This document shows positions 25,532 to 34,195 of a stretch of 64,000 nt of DNA, one piece after another (position 1 is the first letter of the stretch; every line of letters begins with the position of its first letter). A model generated the notes under the pieces. The model searched no databases. It was given only the letters and a program-made list of their open reading frames with translations, and was not told the origin of the DNA. The translations under genes were made by a program, and so were the position numbers. Source of the DNA: Streptosporangium roseum DSM 43021 (lineage in GTDB: Bacteria; Actinomycetota; Actinomycetes; Streptosporangiales; Streptosporangiaceae); NCBI RefSeq assembly GCF_000024865.1, contig NC_013595.1:558001-622000 (forward strand), read 5' to 3'.

Positions 25532-27213
25532 TGGAGGAAGTCGAGCAGGCCGCCGGGGAACGGACGGCGAGCGGAACCAGTCCCGACTCAACGAGCAGCC
25601 GAGTGAGCGCGAGCGTGAACACGACTCTGACCGAGAAGAAGCCCGAGGCACGGCCCGCGGAGCTCGGCCTCGTGGGGTGGGCGCGCTGGTTCTGGCGCAC
25701 GCTCACCTCGATGAAGACCGCGCTGATCCTGCTGTTCCTGTTCGCGCTGGCCTCGATCCCGGGATCGATCTGGCCGCAGCGCGGCGTCTCCGACGCCATG
25801 GTCGTCAAATACTTCGACGACAGCCCGCAGCTCGCCGAGTGGCTGGACCGGTTCTGGCTGTTCGACGTGTTCAAGGCGCCGTGGTTCGCGGCCATCTACC
25901 TGCTGCTGTTCCTGTCGCTGATCGGCTGCGTGCTCCCGCGCACCAAGGCCCACCTGCGCGAGCTGCGCCGGAAGCCGCCCGCGCCGCCGCGCAACCTGGC
26001 CCGGCTGCCCCAGCACGCCTCGTTCGACGGCGACCTGACCGTCGAGACGGCGGCCGCGCGGCTGCGGGCCAGGCGGTTCCGGGTGACCACCGGCCCGGAC
26101 TGGGTGGCCGGGGAGAAGGGCTACCTGCGCGAGACCGGCAACCTGGTCTTCCACGTCGCGCTGCTGGGACTGCTGGTGGCGGTCGGGATGGGCGCGCTGT
26201 ACGGCTACCGCGGCAACGTGCTGGTCGTGGAGGGCGAGGGCTTCGCCAACACGGTCGCGGCCTATGACCGCTACATGCCCGGCCAGCAGGTGAGCGCCGA
26301 GTCGCTGGAGCCGTTCTCCTTCGCTCTCGACGACTTCCAGGCCACCTACATCGCCCAGGGCGAGCGGCGGGGGCAGCCTCTGGACTACGAGGCGAAGCTC
26401 AAGGTCACCGACGCCCCCGGGGCGCCCGAGCGCGACTACGCCCTCAAGGTCAACGACCCGCTGGAGGTCAACGGCACGCAGACCTACCTGATCGACCACG
26501 GGTACGCGCCCACCTTCAAGATCACGGACGGCAAGGGGCAGGTCGCCTTCGACGGTCCGGTGCCGTGCCTGGTCGCCCAGCCGGCGAACTTCACCTCCGA
26601 GTGCGTGATCAAGGTGCCGGACGCCCAGCCGGAACAGCTCGGCCTCCTCGTGGCCTTCCGGCCGACCACCGTGCCTGTGAACGATGACTGGGTGTCGGTC
26701 TTCCCCGGCGCTGCCAACCCCACGGCCCAGGTCTACGGCGCGTTCGCCGGCGACCTGGGATTGAAGAACGGCCGGCCGCAGTCGGTCTACGAGCTTGACC
26801 CGGCCAGCCTGAAGAAGATGAAGCCGCTGGTCATGAAGGCCGACCCGCTGGCCGTGGGCAAGAGGCTCGACCTGCCCAACGGGGCGGGCTCCATCGAGTT
26901 CACCGGCGTCAAGGAGTGGATCGCCCTCCAGATCGCCTACGACCCGGGCCGGATGCCCGCGTTCGTCGCCTCCGCGCTGGCCGTCCTCGGCCTGGTGCTC
27001 TCCCTGACCGTCCGCCGCCGCAGGGTGTGGGTACGGCTGAAGGACGCGCCGGCGGAGGAGGCCGGCGGGTCCGGCCAGCCGGCGCAAGGTCACGAGCACG
27101 ACCGTAAACACGTCGAGGTGGGCGGTCTCACGCGCACCGAAGGCAGCGATTTCAGCGAGGAGTTCGCCGAGATCGTCTCTGTTCTGAATCCAGGAGTGAA
27201 GGATGCCCGCTGA
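25531..27213 (+). CDS. resB: Cytochrome c biogenesis protein ResB
   Basis: ResB/Ccs1 of 560 aa, part of the system II heme-export and ligation complex with CcsB. Membrane helices lie near residues 65-85 (MKTALILLFLFALASIPGSIWP), 125-150 and 205-225, followed by a large extracytoplasmic domain and a final helix near 480 (FVASALAVLGLVLSLTV). The Ser/Thr-rich N-terminal 45 residues are poorly conserved and include a GAGCG-rich stretch like the intercistronic repeats of the nuo operon. The ATG overlaps the ccdA stop. The 3' end overlaps the ccsB start by eleven bases. Confidence 0.94.
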   Translation: MEEVEQAAGERTASGTSPDSTSSRVSASVNTTLTEKKPEARPAELGLVGWARWFWRTLTSMKTALILLFLFALASIPGSIWPQRGVSDAMVVKYFDDSPQLAEWLDRFWLFDVFKAPWFAAIYLLLFLSLIGCVLPRTKAHLRELRRKPPAPPRNLARLPQHASFDGDLTVETAAARLRARRFRVTTGPDWVAGEKGYLRETGNLVFHVALLGLLVAVGMGALYGYRGNVLVVEGEGFANTVAAYDRYMPGQQVSAESLEPFSFALDDFQATYIAQGERRGQPLDYEAKLKVTDAPGAPERDYALKVNDPLEVNGTQTYLIDHGYAPTFKITDGKGQVAFDGPVPCLVAQPANFTSECVIKVPDAQPEQLGLLVAFRPTTVPVNDDWVSVFPGAANPTAQVYGAFAGDLGLKNGRPQSVYELDPASLKKMKPLVMKADPLAVGKRLDLPNGAGSIEFTGVKEWIALQIAYDPGRMPAFVASALAVLGLVLSLTVRRRRVWVRLKDAPAEEAGGSGQPAQGHEHDRKHVEVGGLTRTEGSDFSEEFAEIVSVLNPGVKDAR

Positions 27214-28165
27214 GGTCGACGCCGGCCTCGCCCTGCTGAGCGACCAGCTCATCTTGGCGACGGTGCTGCTCTACGTCTTCGCAATGATCGGCTACGCCCT
27301 CGATCTCGGCTTCGGCCGGTCAAAGGTCAAGGCCAGGGCGGTAGCCGAACCCGCGCTCGTCACGGTCGGCGGTGGTACGGCCGCCGCCCCGCCCGTCTCG
27401 GAGGAGAGCCCCGCCCCCGCCGTGAAGGCGCCCCCCGCCTGGGCGACGTGGGCCGGCCCGGTCGCGGTCGGGCTGTCCTGGCTCGGCTGGGCCGCGAACC
27501 TCGGGTCCATCCTCACCCGGGGCCTGGCCGTCGGCCGCTGGCCGTGGGGCAACATGTACGAGTTCGTGGTCGCGATGTGCTTCGCGGCGGTGAGCGCGTT
27601 CCTGTTCATGAACCTCCGCTACCGGATCCGCTTCCTCGGCGCGTTCGTCACGGTCGCCGCCACCCTCGGGCTGGGCTTCTCCGTCCGATACCTGCAGGTG
27701 CAGGCCGGCCCGGTGGTGCCCGCGCTCAACTCCTACTGGGTGGCGATCCACGTCTCGGCGGCGATCATCGCCAGCGGCCTGTTCATCATGGCCGGCGTCT
27801 CCGGCATCCTCTACCTGGTCAGGAAGGACACCGCGGTCCGCCTGCCGTCCCTGGCGGACCTGGACCGGGTCGCGCACCGGGCCATCGTGATCGCCTTCCC
27901 GATCTGGACCTTCGCCGTCATCGCCGGCGCCCTCTGGGCCGACAAGGCCTGGGGCCGCTACTGGGGCTGGGACCCCAAGGAGATCTGGGCCTTCATCACC
28001 TGGATCGCCTACGCCGCCTACCTGCACGCACGGGCCACCGCGGGCTTCAAGGGCAGGGCCGCCATGATCGTGCAGCTCATCGCCTTCGCCTGCCTGCTGT
28101 TCAACCTGGTCGGGGTGAACATCTTCCTCGGCGGCCTGCACTCCTACGCGGAGGTTCCGGGCTGA
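27203..28165 (+). CDS. ccsB: Cytochrome c biogenesis protein CcsB (ResC/CcsA type)
   Basis: Heme-handling membrane protein of 320 aa with about eight helices. The WWD heme-binding domain is clear in WGRYWGWDPKEIWAFITWI (about residues 250-268), and conserved His residues follow in AAYLHARATAG. With ResB it delivers heme to the outer face and forms the thioether bonds of cytochrome c. The gene overlaps resB by eleven bases and ends the cytochrome c maturation operon. The stretch 28166-28256 before the convergent next gene holds nothing obvious. Confidence 0.95.
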   Translation: MPAEVDAGLALLSDQLILATVLLYVFAMIGYALDLGFGRSKVKARAVAEPALVTVGGGTAAAPPVSEESPAPAVKAPPAWATWAGPVAVGLSWLGWAANLGSILTRGLAVGRWPWGNMYEFVVAMCFAAVSAFLFMNLRYRIRFLGAFVTVAATLGLGFSVRYLQVQAGPVVPALNSYWVAIHVSAAIIASGLFIMAGVSGILYLVRKDTAVRLPSLADLDRVAHRAIVIAFPIWTFAVIAGALWADKAWGRYWGWDPKEIWAFITWIAYAAYLHARATAGFKGRAAMIVQLIAFACLLFNLVGVNIFLGGLHSYAEVPG

Positions 28166-28256
28166 CCGCGGCGCCGGAGGCCGCGACCGGGATCCGGTGG
28201 CCGGTCCGCTCCGCCGCGGCCGGCCCGCCGTACGCTCCGCCCCGGCGGGGCCGCGC

Positions 28257-28574
28257 CTAATCCTCGTCGCGCAGCCGCCGGTCGAGGTCCTTGAGGAAGT
28301 CGGGGTCGTCGTCGGGGCCCTTCGGGGCCTCGGGCCGCGCCGGCCTGTCCTTGGGCAGGGGCATGCGGGGCGCGCGCGGGCCGATGGGACGGCCGAGCAG
28401 CAGCCAGAACAGGCCGCCCACGGGCGGCAGCAGCACGATGACGATCACCCACAGGAGTTTGGGCAGGTTTCGGGCCTCCTCGTCCGGCGTGGTGATGGCG
28501 TCGAACAAGCAGTAGAGCCAGAAGGCGAGCAGTGCCAGCGCGACAAGCAGGGGCATGCCCGAACTGTAAGCCAT
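28257..28574 (-). CDS. PLDc_N domain membrane protein
   Basis: Small protein of about 105 aa with two hydrophobic helices (LLVALALLAFWLYCLFDAI and LLWVIVIVLLPPVGGLFWLLLG) separated by a short charged loop. This matches the phospholipase_D-nuclease N-terminal domain, a common membrane module without catalytic residues. The C-terminus is cytoplasmic-like and Pro/Asp/Arg-rich. Two starts are possible, ATG 28574 (MAYSSGM) and ATG 28556 (MPLLVAL); neither has a strong ribosome site. It is convergent with ccsB and divergent from the metalloprotease gene. Confidence 0.8.
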   Translation of the reverse strand: MAYSSGMPLLVALALLAFWLYCLFDAITTPDEEARNLPKLLWVIVIVLLPPVGGLFWLLLGRPIGPRAPRMPLPKDRPARPEAPKGPDDDPDFLKDLDRRLRDED

Positions 28575-28668
28575 CGGAAGCCAGGGTGCGGCAAGGCCCC
28601 TGTTCCGGGTGACGGACGAAGATCCACGTCGTACGGTGGGACCGGTTGCCACTTCCCCTGGGGGCGTG

Positions 28669-29505
28669 ATGGCGAATTCAGCGGACAAGGGCCGTCATCG
28701 ACGGCGCTGGTGGCAGCGGGGCCCGTCCCAGCGCACGGAGAGTGCCGTCAGGGAAGCGCCGCGTGAGATCCCGCCGAGCCCCGAGCGGCGGGTGGGGGCC
28801 GTGACCGCGCCGGTGGTGGACCGCCCGCAGTACACATGGCGCGACTTCGAGCTGGAGGACGAGCGTCCCCGCGCCCAGCCCAATGCTCCGGACGTCCCCG
28901 CCATGGGTGACGGCCTGCGGCACTGCGGCCGCCTTGAGCGCATCCTGCACCGCCAATGGGACTCCTGGCAGGGGCCGCCGTCACCCGAGGTCGTGCGGGC
29001 GGTGGAGAGCCTCGCCAGGCTGCCGGACGGGCTGAAGGCCAAGCTGGCCGACGGTCTCAAGGGGATCTACGTCGGCGCGGGCGGGGTGCCCGACCTGGAC
29101 GACATGGGCTACCTGCGCGGCGCGCCGCTGCCCTCCGGCCGGGCCACCTGGGACATCTGCGCCGGAGCGTACGGCGATCGCAAGATCGTGGTGGGCGACC
29201 GCCCCTCGCCCACCCCGGACGTGATGATGCACGAGGTCGGGCACGCCCTTGACGACGTGGACGCGCCCCACGGGGACTGGGTCTCGGACTCTCCGGAGTT
29301 CGCCGCCCTCTACGCCCAGTGCGTTCCCGTGCTGGCCTCGGGGTTCCACCGGCAGTCGGGGGACCTGGGCCGCAGGGAGTTCTTCGCCGACGCCTTCGCC
29401 GCCATCGCCTCCCGGCAGCGCCCCGCCCTGGTGGACATGCTCGGCGGCGACACGCGGATGGCGCTCAATGTCATGTTGTTCTTCAACCGGCGCTACGGAA
29501 TCTAG
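28669..29505 (+). CDS. Lethal-factor-like zinc metalloprotease domain protein
   Basis: Protein of 278 aa without a signal peptide. The C-terminal half carries the zinc-protease signature MMHEVGHALDD (HExxH, about residues 187-191) and a downstream Glu in RREFFADAFAAIAS as the probable third ligand. This pattern fits the anthrax-toxin-lethal-factor-like (ATLF) catalytic fold found in many actinobacterial proteins of unknown role. The N-terminal 90 residues are basic and Pro-rich. I use the ATG at 28669 after a G-rich stretch; GTG 28666 and GTG 28609 are in frame. It is followed ten bases later by a small co-transcribed gene. Confidence 0.78.
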   Translation: MANSADKGRHRRRWWQRGPSQRTESAVREAPREIPPSPERRVGAVTAPVVDRPQYTWRDFELEDERPRAQPNAPDVPAMGDGLRHCGRLERILHRQWDSWQGPPSPEVVRAVESLARLPDGLKAKLADGLKGIYVGAGGVPDLDDMGYLRGAPLPSGRATWDICAGAYGDRKIVVGDRPSPTPDVMMHEVGHALDDVDAPHGDWVSDSPEFAALYAQCVPVLASGFHRQSGDLGRREFFADAFAAIASRQRPALVDMLGGDTRMALNVMLFFNRRYGI

Positions 29506-29515
29506 GTGATCTGGG

Positions 29516-29755
29516 ATGTACGTCATCCGGCTCGCTGACGGGACTCTGCGGGTGCCGCAGAGCCTGTCCAGCGATGACGGGCGTCTGATCGGCAACGCGT
29601 ACGTGGAGCTCTCACCGGGGGATCCGGACTACGACCGCTGGCTGCCCGAGGCGCTCACCGAGGAGGAGTCGGCACAGCGGCGGCGGCGCTGGCTTGAGGA
29701 GAACGACGAGCTGGAGCGGGAGTTCCTGGCCTTCAAGGCCGAGCAGGACAGCTAG
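29516..29755 (+). CDS. Small acidic protein linked to the metalloprotease gene
   Basis: Predicted protein of 79 aa, not recognised. The N-terminal half looks like a small beta-sheet (MYVIRLADGTLRVPQ), and the C-terminal half is a charged helix (EEESAQRRRRWLEENDELEREF). It starts ten bases after the metalloprotease stop, so the two are almost certainly co-transcribed. It could be a partner, chaperone or inhibitor of that protein, which is inference from position only. The frame continues open for 44 codons after its TAG stop. Confidence 0.65.
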   Translation: MYVIRLADGTLRVPQSLSSDDGRLIGNAYVELSPGDPDYDRWLPEALTEEESAQRRRRWLEENDELEREFLAFKAEQDS

Positions 29756-29890
29756 CGCTCGGGGCGGGGCGACTCGGTCACGGGGGAGGTCACCGGTCGC
29801 GGCGCGGAGCGCGGCAACCTGTACGACTCCACGGTGACCCTGCGGCTTCCGGGTAAGGCGCGCAGGATCACCGGTGGTGTGACGTCATAA
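29756..29890 (+). other. Open in-frame continuation after the 29753 stop
   Basis: The same frame stays open past the TAG at 29753-29755 to a TAA at 29888. It encodes protein-like sequence (LYDSTVTLRLPGKARR) without a usable start codon. It may be the 3' remnant of another gene or a former C-terminal extension; nothing identifies it. Confidence 0.35.
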
Positions 29891-29894
29891 GTCG

Positions 29895-30134
29895 TCAGAC
29901 GCGCGGGGACTCGCCTGCCGGCCGTTCGGCCGTCAGTACGTCCTCTCCACGCAGAAGGGCGTGCACTTCCGACTCGCGGAAACGCCGGTGCCCTCCGGGG
30001 GTACGGATGCTGCTGATACGGCCTGCCGCGGCCCAGCGTGTAACCGTCTTTGGGTCGACCCGGAAGAGGGCGGCAACCTCTCCGGGCGTCAGCAGACGCT
30101 CGCTGCTACTCTCCACAATCTCTCCCCCTCGCAT
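29895..30134 (-). CDS. BldC-like MerR-type helix-turn-helix regulator
   Basis: Small DNA-binding protein of 79 aa. Most of it is one winged helix: LLTPGEVAALFRVDPKTVTRWAAAGRI followed by SIRTPGGHRRFRESEV, the arrangement of Streptomyces BldC, a developmental regulator that binds DNA cooperatively on direct repeats. BldC itself is about 68 aa. ATG 30134 is preceded by AGGAAG; GTG 30116 is preceded by GGGGGAGA and is an equally good start, giving 73 aa. The 262-base gap downstream to 30396 is AT-richer than its surroundings. Confidence 0.88.
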   Translation of the reverse strand: MRGGEIVESSSERLLTPGEVAALFRVDPKTVTRWAAAGRISSIRTPGGHRRFRESEVHALLRGEDVLTAERPAGESPRV

Positions 30135-30396
30135 CCCGCTTCCTGCCAGCGGGCGGACAGGTAACCAGTGTGCCGAGCGAAGCCTGATTTATCCGTGCTT
30201 TTCATCAAAGATCACGGGTTGTTATCGACTGACTGCCCGATTGTTATATGATAGAGCCTCTTTGGGACTCTCGTGGTTGTTTCTTTACAAAACTGATCTG
30301 TTGGGCACACTAGCAGTGCTCGTGCCCGATGCGAAGAGCGTCCGCTACGTCTTCATCTCGTGCTCATGCGGGCATGAGTGACGTAACCTCGACGCT

Positions 30397-30594
30397 GTGC
30401 ATCCCGTCTTCGTTTACACCGCGTCCCGACTAGGTCTGCTGATCGTGACCATCGGTGTGCTCTATCTCCTCGGCCTACGTCAGCCATTGATCCTTCTGAT
30501 CGCCGCATTCCTGGTCAGCGGGGTGGCCAGTTACGTCCTGCTGTCCAAGCAGCGCGACGCGGTGAGTGAGCGAATCACTAAGAATCGGGAGTGA
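30397..30594 (+). CDS. DUF4229 two-helix membrane protein
   Basis: Protein of 65 aa with two membrane helices (LGLLIVTIGVLYLLGL and LILLIAAFLVSGVASYVLL) and a basic C-terminal tail, fitting the actinobacterial DUF4229 family, whose function is unknown. In actinobacteria it often lies near menaquinone and complex I genes, as it does here. The GTG at 30397 has no ribosome site, suggesting a leaderless mRNA. A 7-bp inverted repeat (CTCATGC-GG-GCATGAG) lies at 30363-30378. Confidence 0.78.
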   Translation: MHPVFVYTASRLGLLIVTIGVLYLLGLRQPLILLIAAFLVSGVASYVLLSKQRDAVSERITKNRE

Positions 30595-31845
30595 TCACGG
30601 CAACGGGAACATGCCGACTCGGGCATGGTACTCGTGGCCAAGCCGCGTTGTGTCGCTACCAACCAGTAGCCCACCCCGATGGGCCAGGAATGCCTTGACA
30701 CCGATTCCGCGATCTCTAGTCGGATTCCACTTCAGGGCCTTCCCGGTCCGCGGATGGATCGCTCCGATGCCCGGCCGTCGCACGGCTCCCGGGCCGGCCG
30801 AATCGCGGCCGAGGGGGTTGTCCAGCCAGCGCTGGTGGCCGCCCACGTAGACGGCCGCCCCGGTGACCGCCACCGAGTAGAGCGAGTCGCCGCCGGTGTG
30901 GTTGACCCATGTCGCCCGCACCTCGCCCCGGGAGTAGGTCTCGAAGCGCGCGGCGGTGTCGCACATCTTCCCGGTCCCCGCGGGGCCGCCGGTCGTGACG
31001 ACCGCGAAGTAGCTGCCGTCGGGGGCGAAGTCCAGGCCCCTCACGTAGCTGGGGAAGACGTCCAGGCACCTGCCGGCGTAGGCGTCGGTCCGCCAGTCGG
31101 CGACCGTCGCCGGCAGCGTGCCGACGTCGATCAGGCCGAGCTGGGGCCGCGACAGCCCGTCGAGGGTGGTGAAGTTGCCGTCGACGGCCAGCCGGTCCCC
31201 GCTGAGGGCGATCGACTGCACCTTGGTCCGGCCGCCGCGGGGCCTGCCCGGCTGTACGGCGAAGTCCGGATCCACGGCGCCGGTGGTGGCGTCGAGGCGG
31301 GCGAGGGCCGCGCGGAAGACGTGGCCCACCCCGGTGAAGTCGCCGCCCACGTAGAGACGGGAGCCGCTCCGGGCCAGGCCGGTGACCGTGCCCCCGTAGA
31401 CCTGGGCGTCGAAGCCGGCCGCCGGCGAGCCGTCGGACAGGCGCAGGAGGGCCAGGCCCCGGGTCCGCGCGTCGCCGGTCATCGCGAACTCGCCGCCCGC
31501 GTAGACGGTGCCGCCGACGCCCGCGGCCAGGGCGTGGACCGGACGGTCGAGGTAGGGGGCGAAACCGGGCAGGATCCGCCCGGTGGCCAGGTCGTAGGCG
31601 AAGATGTTGTCGCGTTCCAGGATCTCCGCGCTCCCGGCGTCGCGGACCTGGCCGAAGGAGCCGCCGACCACCACCGTGCCGCCCACCAGGGCGATGGCGT
31701 TGACGATCCCGTCGAGCACGTGCGGGGTGGTGTTCACCGGGTCGGCCGAGACGACCTTGCCGTGCTTCGTGGTGCCGGCGGCGGCGACCCCGGCGGGGAG
31801 CAGCATCAAGGCCGCGACCAGTACGGAAGTGGTTCTGGCAAACAT
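30595..31845 (-). CDS. Secreted beta-propeller-like protein
   Basis: Protein of 416 aa with a signal peptide (VLVAALMLLPAGVAAAG, cleavage near residue 23). The mature part has repeated blades with GGSF, GGEF and GGDF-like turns (VVVGGSFGQV, VYAGGEFAM, LYVGGDFTG, VYVGGHQRW), each preceded by hydrophobic strands, typical of delta-60/PQQ-like propellers. No catalytic residues are evident, so it is probably a binding or structural exoprotein. It is convergent with the DUF4229 gene (adjacent stops at 30594/30595) and divergent from menG. Confidence 0.78.
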   Translation of the reverse strand: MFARTTSVLVAALMLLPAGVAAAGTTKHGKVVSADPVNTTPHVLDGIVNAIALVGGTVVVGGSFGQVRDAGSAEILERDNIFAYDLATGRILPGFAPYLDRPVHALAAGVGGTVYAGGEFAMTGDARTRGLALLRLSDGSPAAGFDAQVYGGTVTGLARSGSRLYVGGDFTGVGHVFRAALARLDATTGAVDPDFAVQPGRPRGGRTKVQSIALSGDRLAVDGNFTTLDGLSRPQLGLIDVGTLPATVADWRTDAYAGRCLDVFPSYVRGLDFAPDGSYFAVVTTGGPAGTGKMCDTAARFETYSRGEVRATWVNHTGGDSLYSVAVTGAAVYVGGHQRWLDNPLGRDSAGPGAVRRPGIGAIHPRTGKALKWNPTRDRGIGVKAFLAHRGGLLVGSDTTRLGHEYHARVGMFPLP

Positions 31846-31923
31846 TCGGCAATTTCTAGCAGACTCTCGGTAATTAAGCGGCTACTTTCCGTGGATTGTC
31901 CGGGCGGGCCTAGGCTTGTCCTC

Positions 31924-32649
31924 ATGACGCGCGCTTCGCTGGACAAGCAACCGCATGAGGTCGCCGCGATGTTCGATCGCACGGCCCGGCGCTACGACCT
32001 GGTCAATGACGTGATCTCCCTCGGCCAGGTCAGGCTGTGGCGCAAGGCGACCGCGGCGGCCGTCGACGCGGGCCCCGGCGAGCTGGTCCTCGACCTGGGC
32101 GCGGGCACCGGCACCTCCACCGACACCTTCACCGCGCTGGGAGCCCGTGCGATCGCCTCGGACTTCTCGCTCGGCATGCTCCGCACCGGCGTACGGCGGC
32201 GCGGCGGCTCGGGCCTCTCCGGCGGAGGGGTGCGGGGCGTCACCTTCGTCGCCGGCGACGCGCTGCGACTGCCCTTCGCCGACGAGGTCTTCGACGCGGT
32301 GACCATCTCCACCGCGCTGCGGAACGTCCAGGACACCGGCCAGGCGCTGCGCGAGATGTTCCGGGTGGCCAAGCCGGGGGCGCGGCTGGTGATCCTCGAG
32401 TTCTCCCACCCGACGGTCAAGTCCTTCGACCTCGTCTACACCCAGTACCTCATGAAGCTGATGCCGCAGGCCGCCAAGCTGGTCGGCTCCAACGACGACT
32501 CCTACGAGTACCTGGCGGAGTCGATCAGGGCGTGGCCGGACCAGGCGGCGCTGGCGAAGATCATTCAGGGGGCGGGCTGGGAGCGGGTCGCCTGGCGCAA
32601 CCTCGCGATGGGTATCGTGGCGCTTCACCGTGCATATAAGCCCGCATAG
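31924..32649 (+). CDS. menG: Demethylmenaquinone methyltransferase
   Basis: SAM-dependent UbiE/MenG C-methyltransferase of 241 aa, the last step of menaquinone synthesis. It has the UbiE signature region AAMFDRTARRYDLVNDVISLGQVRLWR at the N-terminus (about residues 13-39), the SAM motif VLDLGAGTGTSTD (about 60), and ALRNVQDTGQALREMFRVAKPGARLVILEFS. The start ATG at 31924 gives the normal family N-terminus. It precedes, across a Rex-operator-bearing gap, a reductase of the same pathway and complex I. Confidence 0.95.
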   Translation: MTRASLDKQPHEVAAMFDRTARRYDLVNDVISLGQVRLWRKATAAAVDAGPGELVLDLGAGTGTSTDTFTALGARAIASDFSLGMLRTGVRRRGGSGLSGGGVRGVTFVAGDALRLPFADEVFDAVTISTALRNVQDTGQALREMFRVAKPGARLVILEFSHPTVKSFDLVYTQYLMKLMPQAAKLVGSNDDSYEYLAESIRAWPDQAALAKIIQGAGWERVAWRNLAMGIVALHRAYKPA

Positions 32650-32677
32650 AAGATTCGCAGGCGATAGCCGTACCCGA

Positions 32678-32708
32678 CTGACACTTCGCCTCGCAAAGGG
32701 GTTAGACT
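32678..32708 (+). promoter_or_regulatory. Candidate promoter for the reductase/nuo unit
   Basis: CTGACA (32678-32683) and TAGACT (32703-32708) are spaced by 19 bases. A transcript starting near 32715 would run directly into the Rex-type palindrome, consistent with repression. Hexamer matches are partial. Confidence 0.45.
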
Positions 32709-32721
32709 TCGGGCCGACAAG

Positions 32722-32741
32722 TTTGTGAAGACCTTCACAAA
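32722..32741. promoter_or_regulatory. Rex-type redox operator (ROP)
   Basis: TTTGTGAAGACCTTCACAAA is a perfect 8-4-8 palindrome matching the TGTGAA-N4-TTCACA core of actinobacterial Rex operators. Rex is an NADH/NAD+ sensor known to control nuo, cyd and heme genes in Streptomyces. The site lies 56 bases before the GTG of the reductase that heads the nuo unit. No rex gene is in the window. Confidence 0.85.
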
Positions 32742-32797
32742 GGAACGAAGGGCCCCTACCCCGAGGCCGTCAAAGCTTGTAGGACAGGACAGGTCCC

Positions 32798-34075
32798 GTG
32801 ACCGTGCCAGCCGCCATGCAGCGGAATGTCGCTGAGGCTGACGCCGACGTAATCGTCGTCGGCGCCGGGCCCGCCGGTTCGACAACCGCTTTCCATCTCG
32901 CACAGGCCGGGCTCGACGTCCTGTTGCTCGAGAAGACCACATTCCCCCGCGAGAAGGTCTGCGGCGACGGGCTGACGCCCCGAGCCGTCAAGCAGCTCAT
33001 CGCCATGGGGATCGACATCGACGCTCCCGGCTGGGTCAGGAACAAGGGCCTGCGCGTGGTCGGCGGCGGGCTCCGCTTCGAGCTCGACTGGCCCGAGCTG
33101 TCCAGCTACCCGGACTTCGGGCTGGTCCGCACCCGGCAGGACTTCGACGAGATCCTCGCGGCCAACGCGGTGCGCGGCGGCGTCCGCCTGCTGCAGGGGG
33201 TCAACGTCACCGCCCCGATCCTCGACGACCGCAGCGGCCACATCGTGGGCGTGGTCGCGAAGAAGGACGGAGAAGAGGTCTCCTACCGCTCCCGCCTGGT
33301 GGTCGCCGCCGACGGCAACTCCACCCGGATCTCCCTGGCGATGGGGCTGCACAAGCGCGAGGACCGCCCGATGGGCGTCGCCGTACGGACCTATTTCGAG
33401 AGTCCGCGTCACGACGACGACTACCTGGAGACCTGGCTGGAGCTGTGGGACGGCGACACCCTGCTGCCCGGCTACGGCTGGATCTTCGGCGTCGGCGACG
33501 GCACGTCCAACGTGGGCCTCGGGCTGCTGAACACCTCCGAGTCCTTCAAGGGCATGGACTACCGCGACCTGCTCAGGCGCTGGGTCAAGAACATGCCCCC
33601 GGAGTGGGGCTACGTCGAGGAGAACATGACCACCCCCATCAGGGGGGCGGCGCTGCCGATGGCCTTCAACCGCCAGCCGCACTACACGCGTGGCCTGGTG
33701 CTGGTCGGCGACGCGGGCGGGATGATCAACCCGTTCAACGGGGAGGGCATCGCCTACGCGATGGAGACCGGCCAGATCGCGGCCGAGACCATCGTCCAGG
33801 CGCTGGCCAGGACGACCCCCGCCCAGCGCGAGCGCGTGCTGCGCGCCTATCCGCAGACGCTGAAGGACGCCTACGGCGGCTACTTCACCCTGGGCCGGGG
33901 CTTCGTGGAGCTCATCGGGCACCGCGGCGTGATGGACTTCTTCACGCGTCACGCGCTGCCCCACCCCCACCTGATGCGGTTCGCGCTCAAGCTCCTTGCT
34001 AATCTCACCGACCGGCGAGGCGACGCGTCAGACCGCATCATCAACGCTCTGTCGAAGGTCGCGCCACCGGCATGA
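32798..34075 (+). CDS. Geranylgeranyl-reductase-family FAD oxidoreductase (MenJ-like)
   Basis: Flavoprotein of 425 aa. The N-terminal dinucleotide-binding motif VIVVGAGPAGSTTAFHLAQ (about residues 19-37), the CGDGLTPRAV loop and GLVLVGDAGGMINPFNGEGI (about 300-320) define the family. Actinobacterial members include MenJ, which saturates one isoprene unit of menaquinone; position between menG and nuoA supports that role here. The GTG at 32798 follows AGGACAGG. The gap 34076-34195 before nuoA contains a ribosome site and possibly a secondary promoter but no gene. Confidence 0.9.
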   Translation: MTVPAAMQRNVAEADADVIVVGAGPAGSTTAFHLAQAGLDVLLLEKTTFPREKVCGDGLTPRAVKQLIAMGIDIDAPGWVRNKGLRVVGGGLRFELDWPELSSYPDFGLVRTRQDFDEILAANAVRGGVRLLQGVNVTAPILDDRSGHIVGVVAKKDGEEVSYRSRLVVAADGNSTRISLAMGLHKREDRPMGVAVRTYFESPRHDDDYLETWLELWDGDTLLPGYGWIFGVGDGTSNVGLGLLNTSESFKGMDYRDLLRRWVKNMPPEWGYVEENMTTPIRGAALPMAFNRQPHYTRGLVLVGDAGGMINPFNGEGIAYAMETGQIAAETIVQALARTTPAQRERVLRAYPQTLKDAYGGYFTLGRGFVELIGHRGVMDFFTRHALPHPHLMRFALKLLANLTDRRGDASDRIINALSKVAPPA

Positions 34076-34195
34076 CCACAGCAGCCGCCTCCGCACGTGG
34101 AACAGAGCGATGACCCCCCTGCATAAACTTGCACAACAAAACAACATGATGAGCTGCGCGCCGGCGCGCGTGGAGATGGGAGAGGAGGCGTAGCG

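Noticed and set aside
30220..30253. Possible sigma70 promoter (TTGTTA and TATGAT) in the AT-rich gap before DUF4229
   Set aside because: The spacer is 22 bases for the best -35; an alternative TCGACT gives only 15. Not convincing enough to list.
34110..34193. Short ORF (MTPLHKLAQQ) between the reductase and nuoA
   Set aside because: It has no ribosome site or similarity to known proteins and ends inside the nuoA ribosome site; more likely leader sequence.
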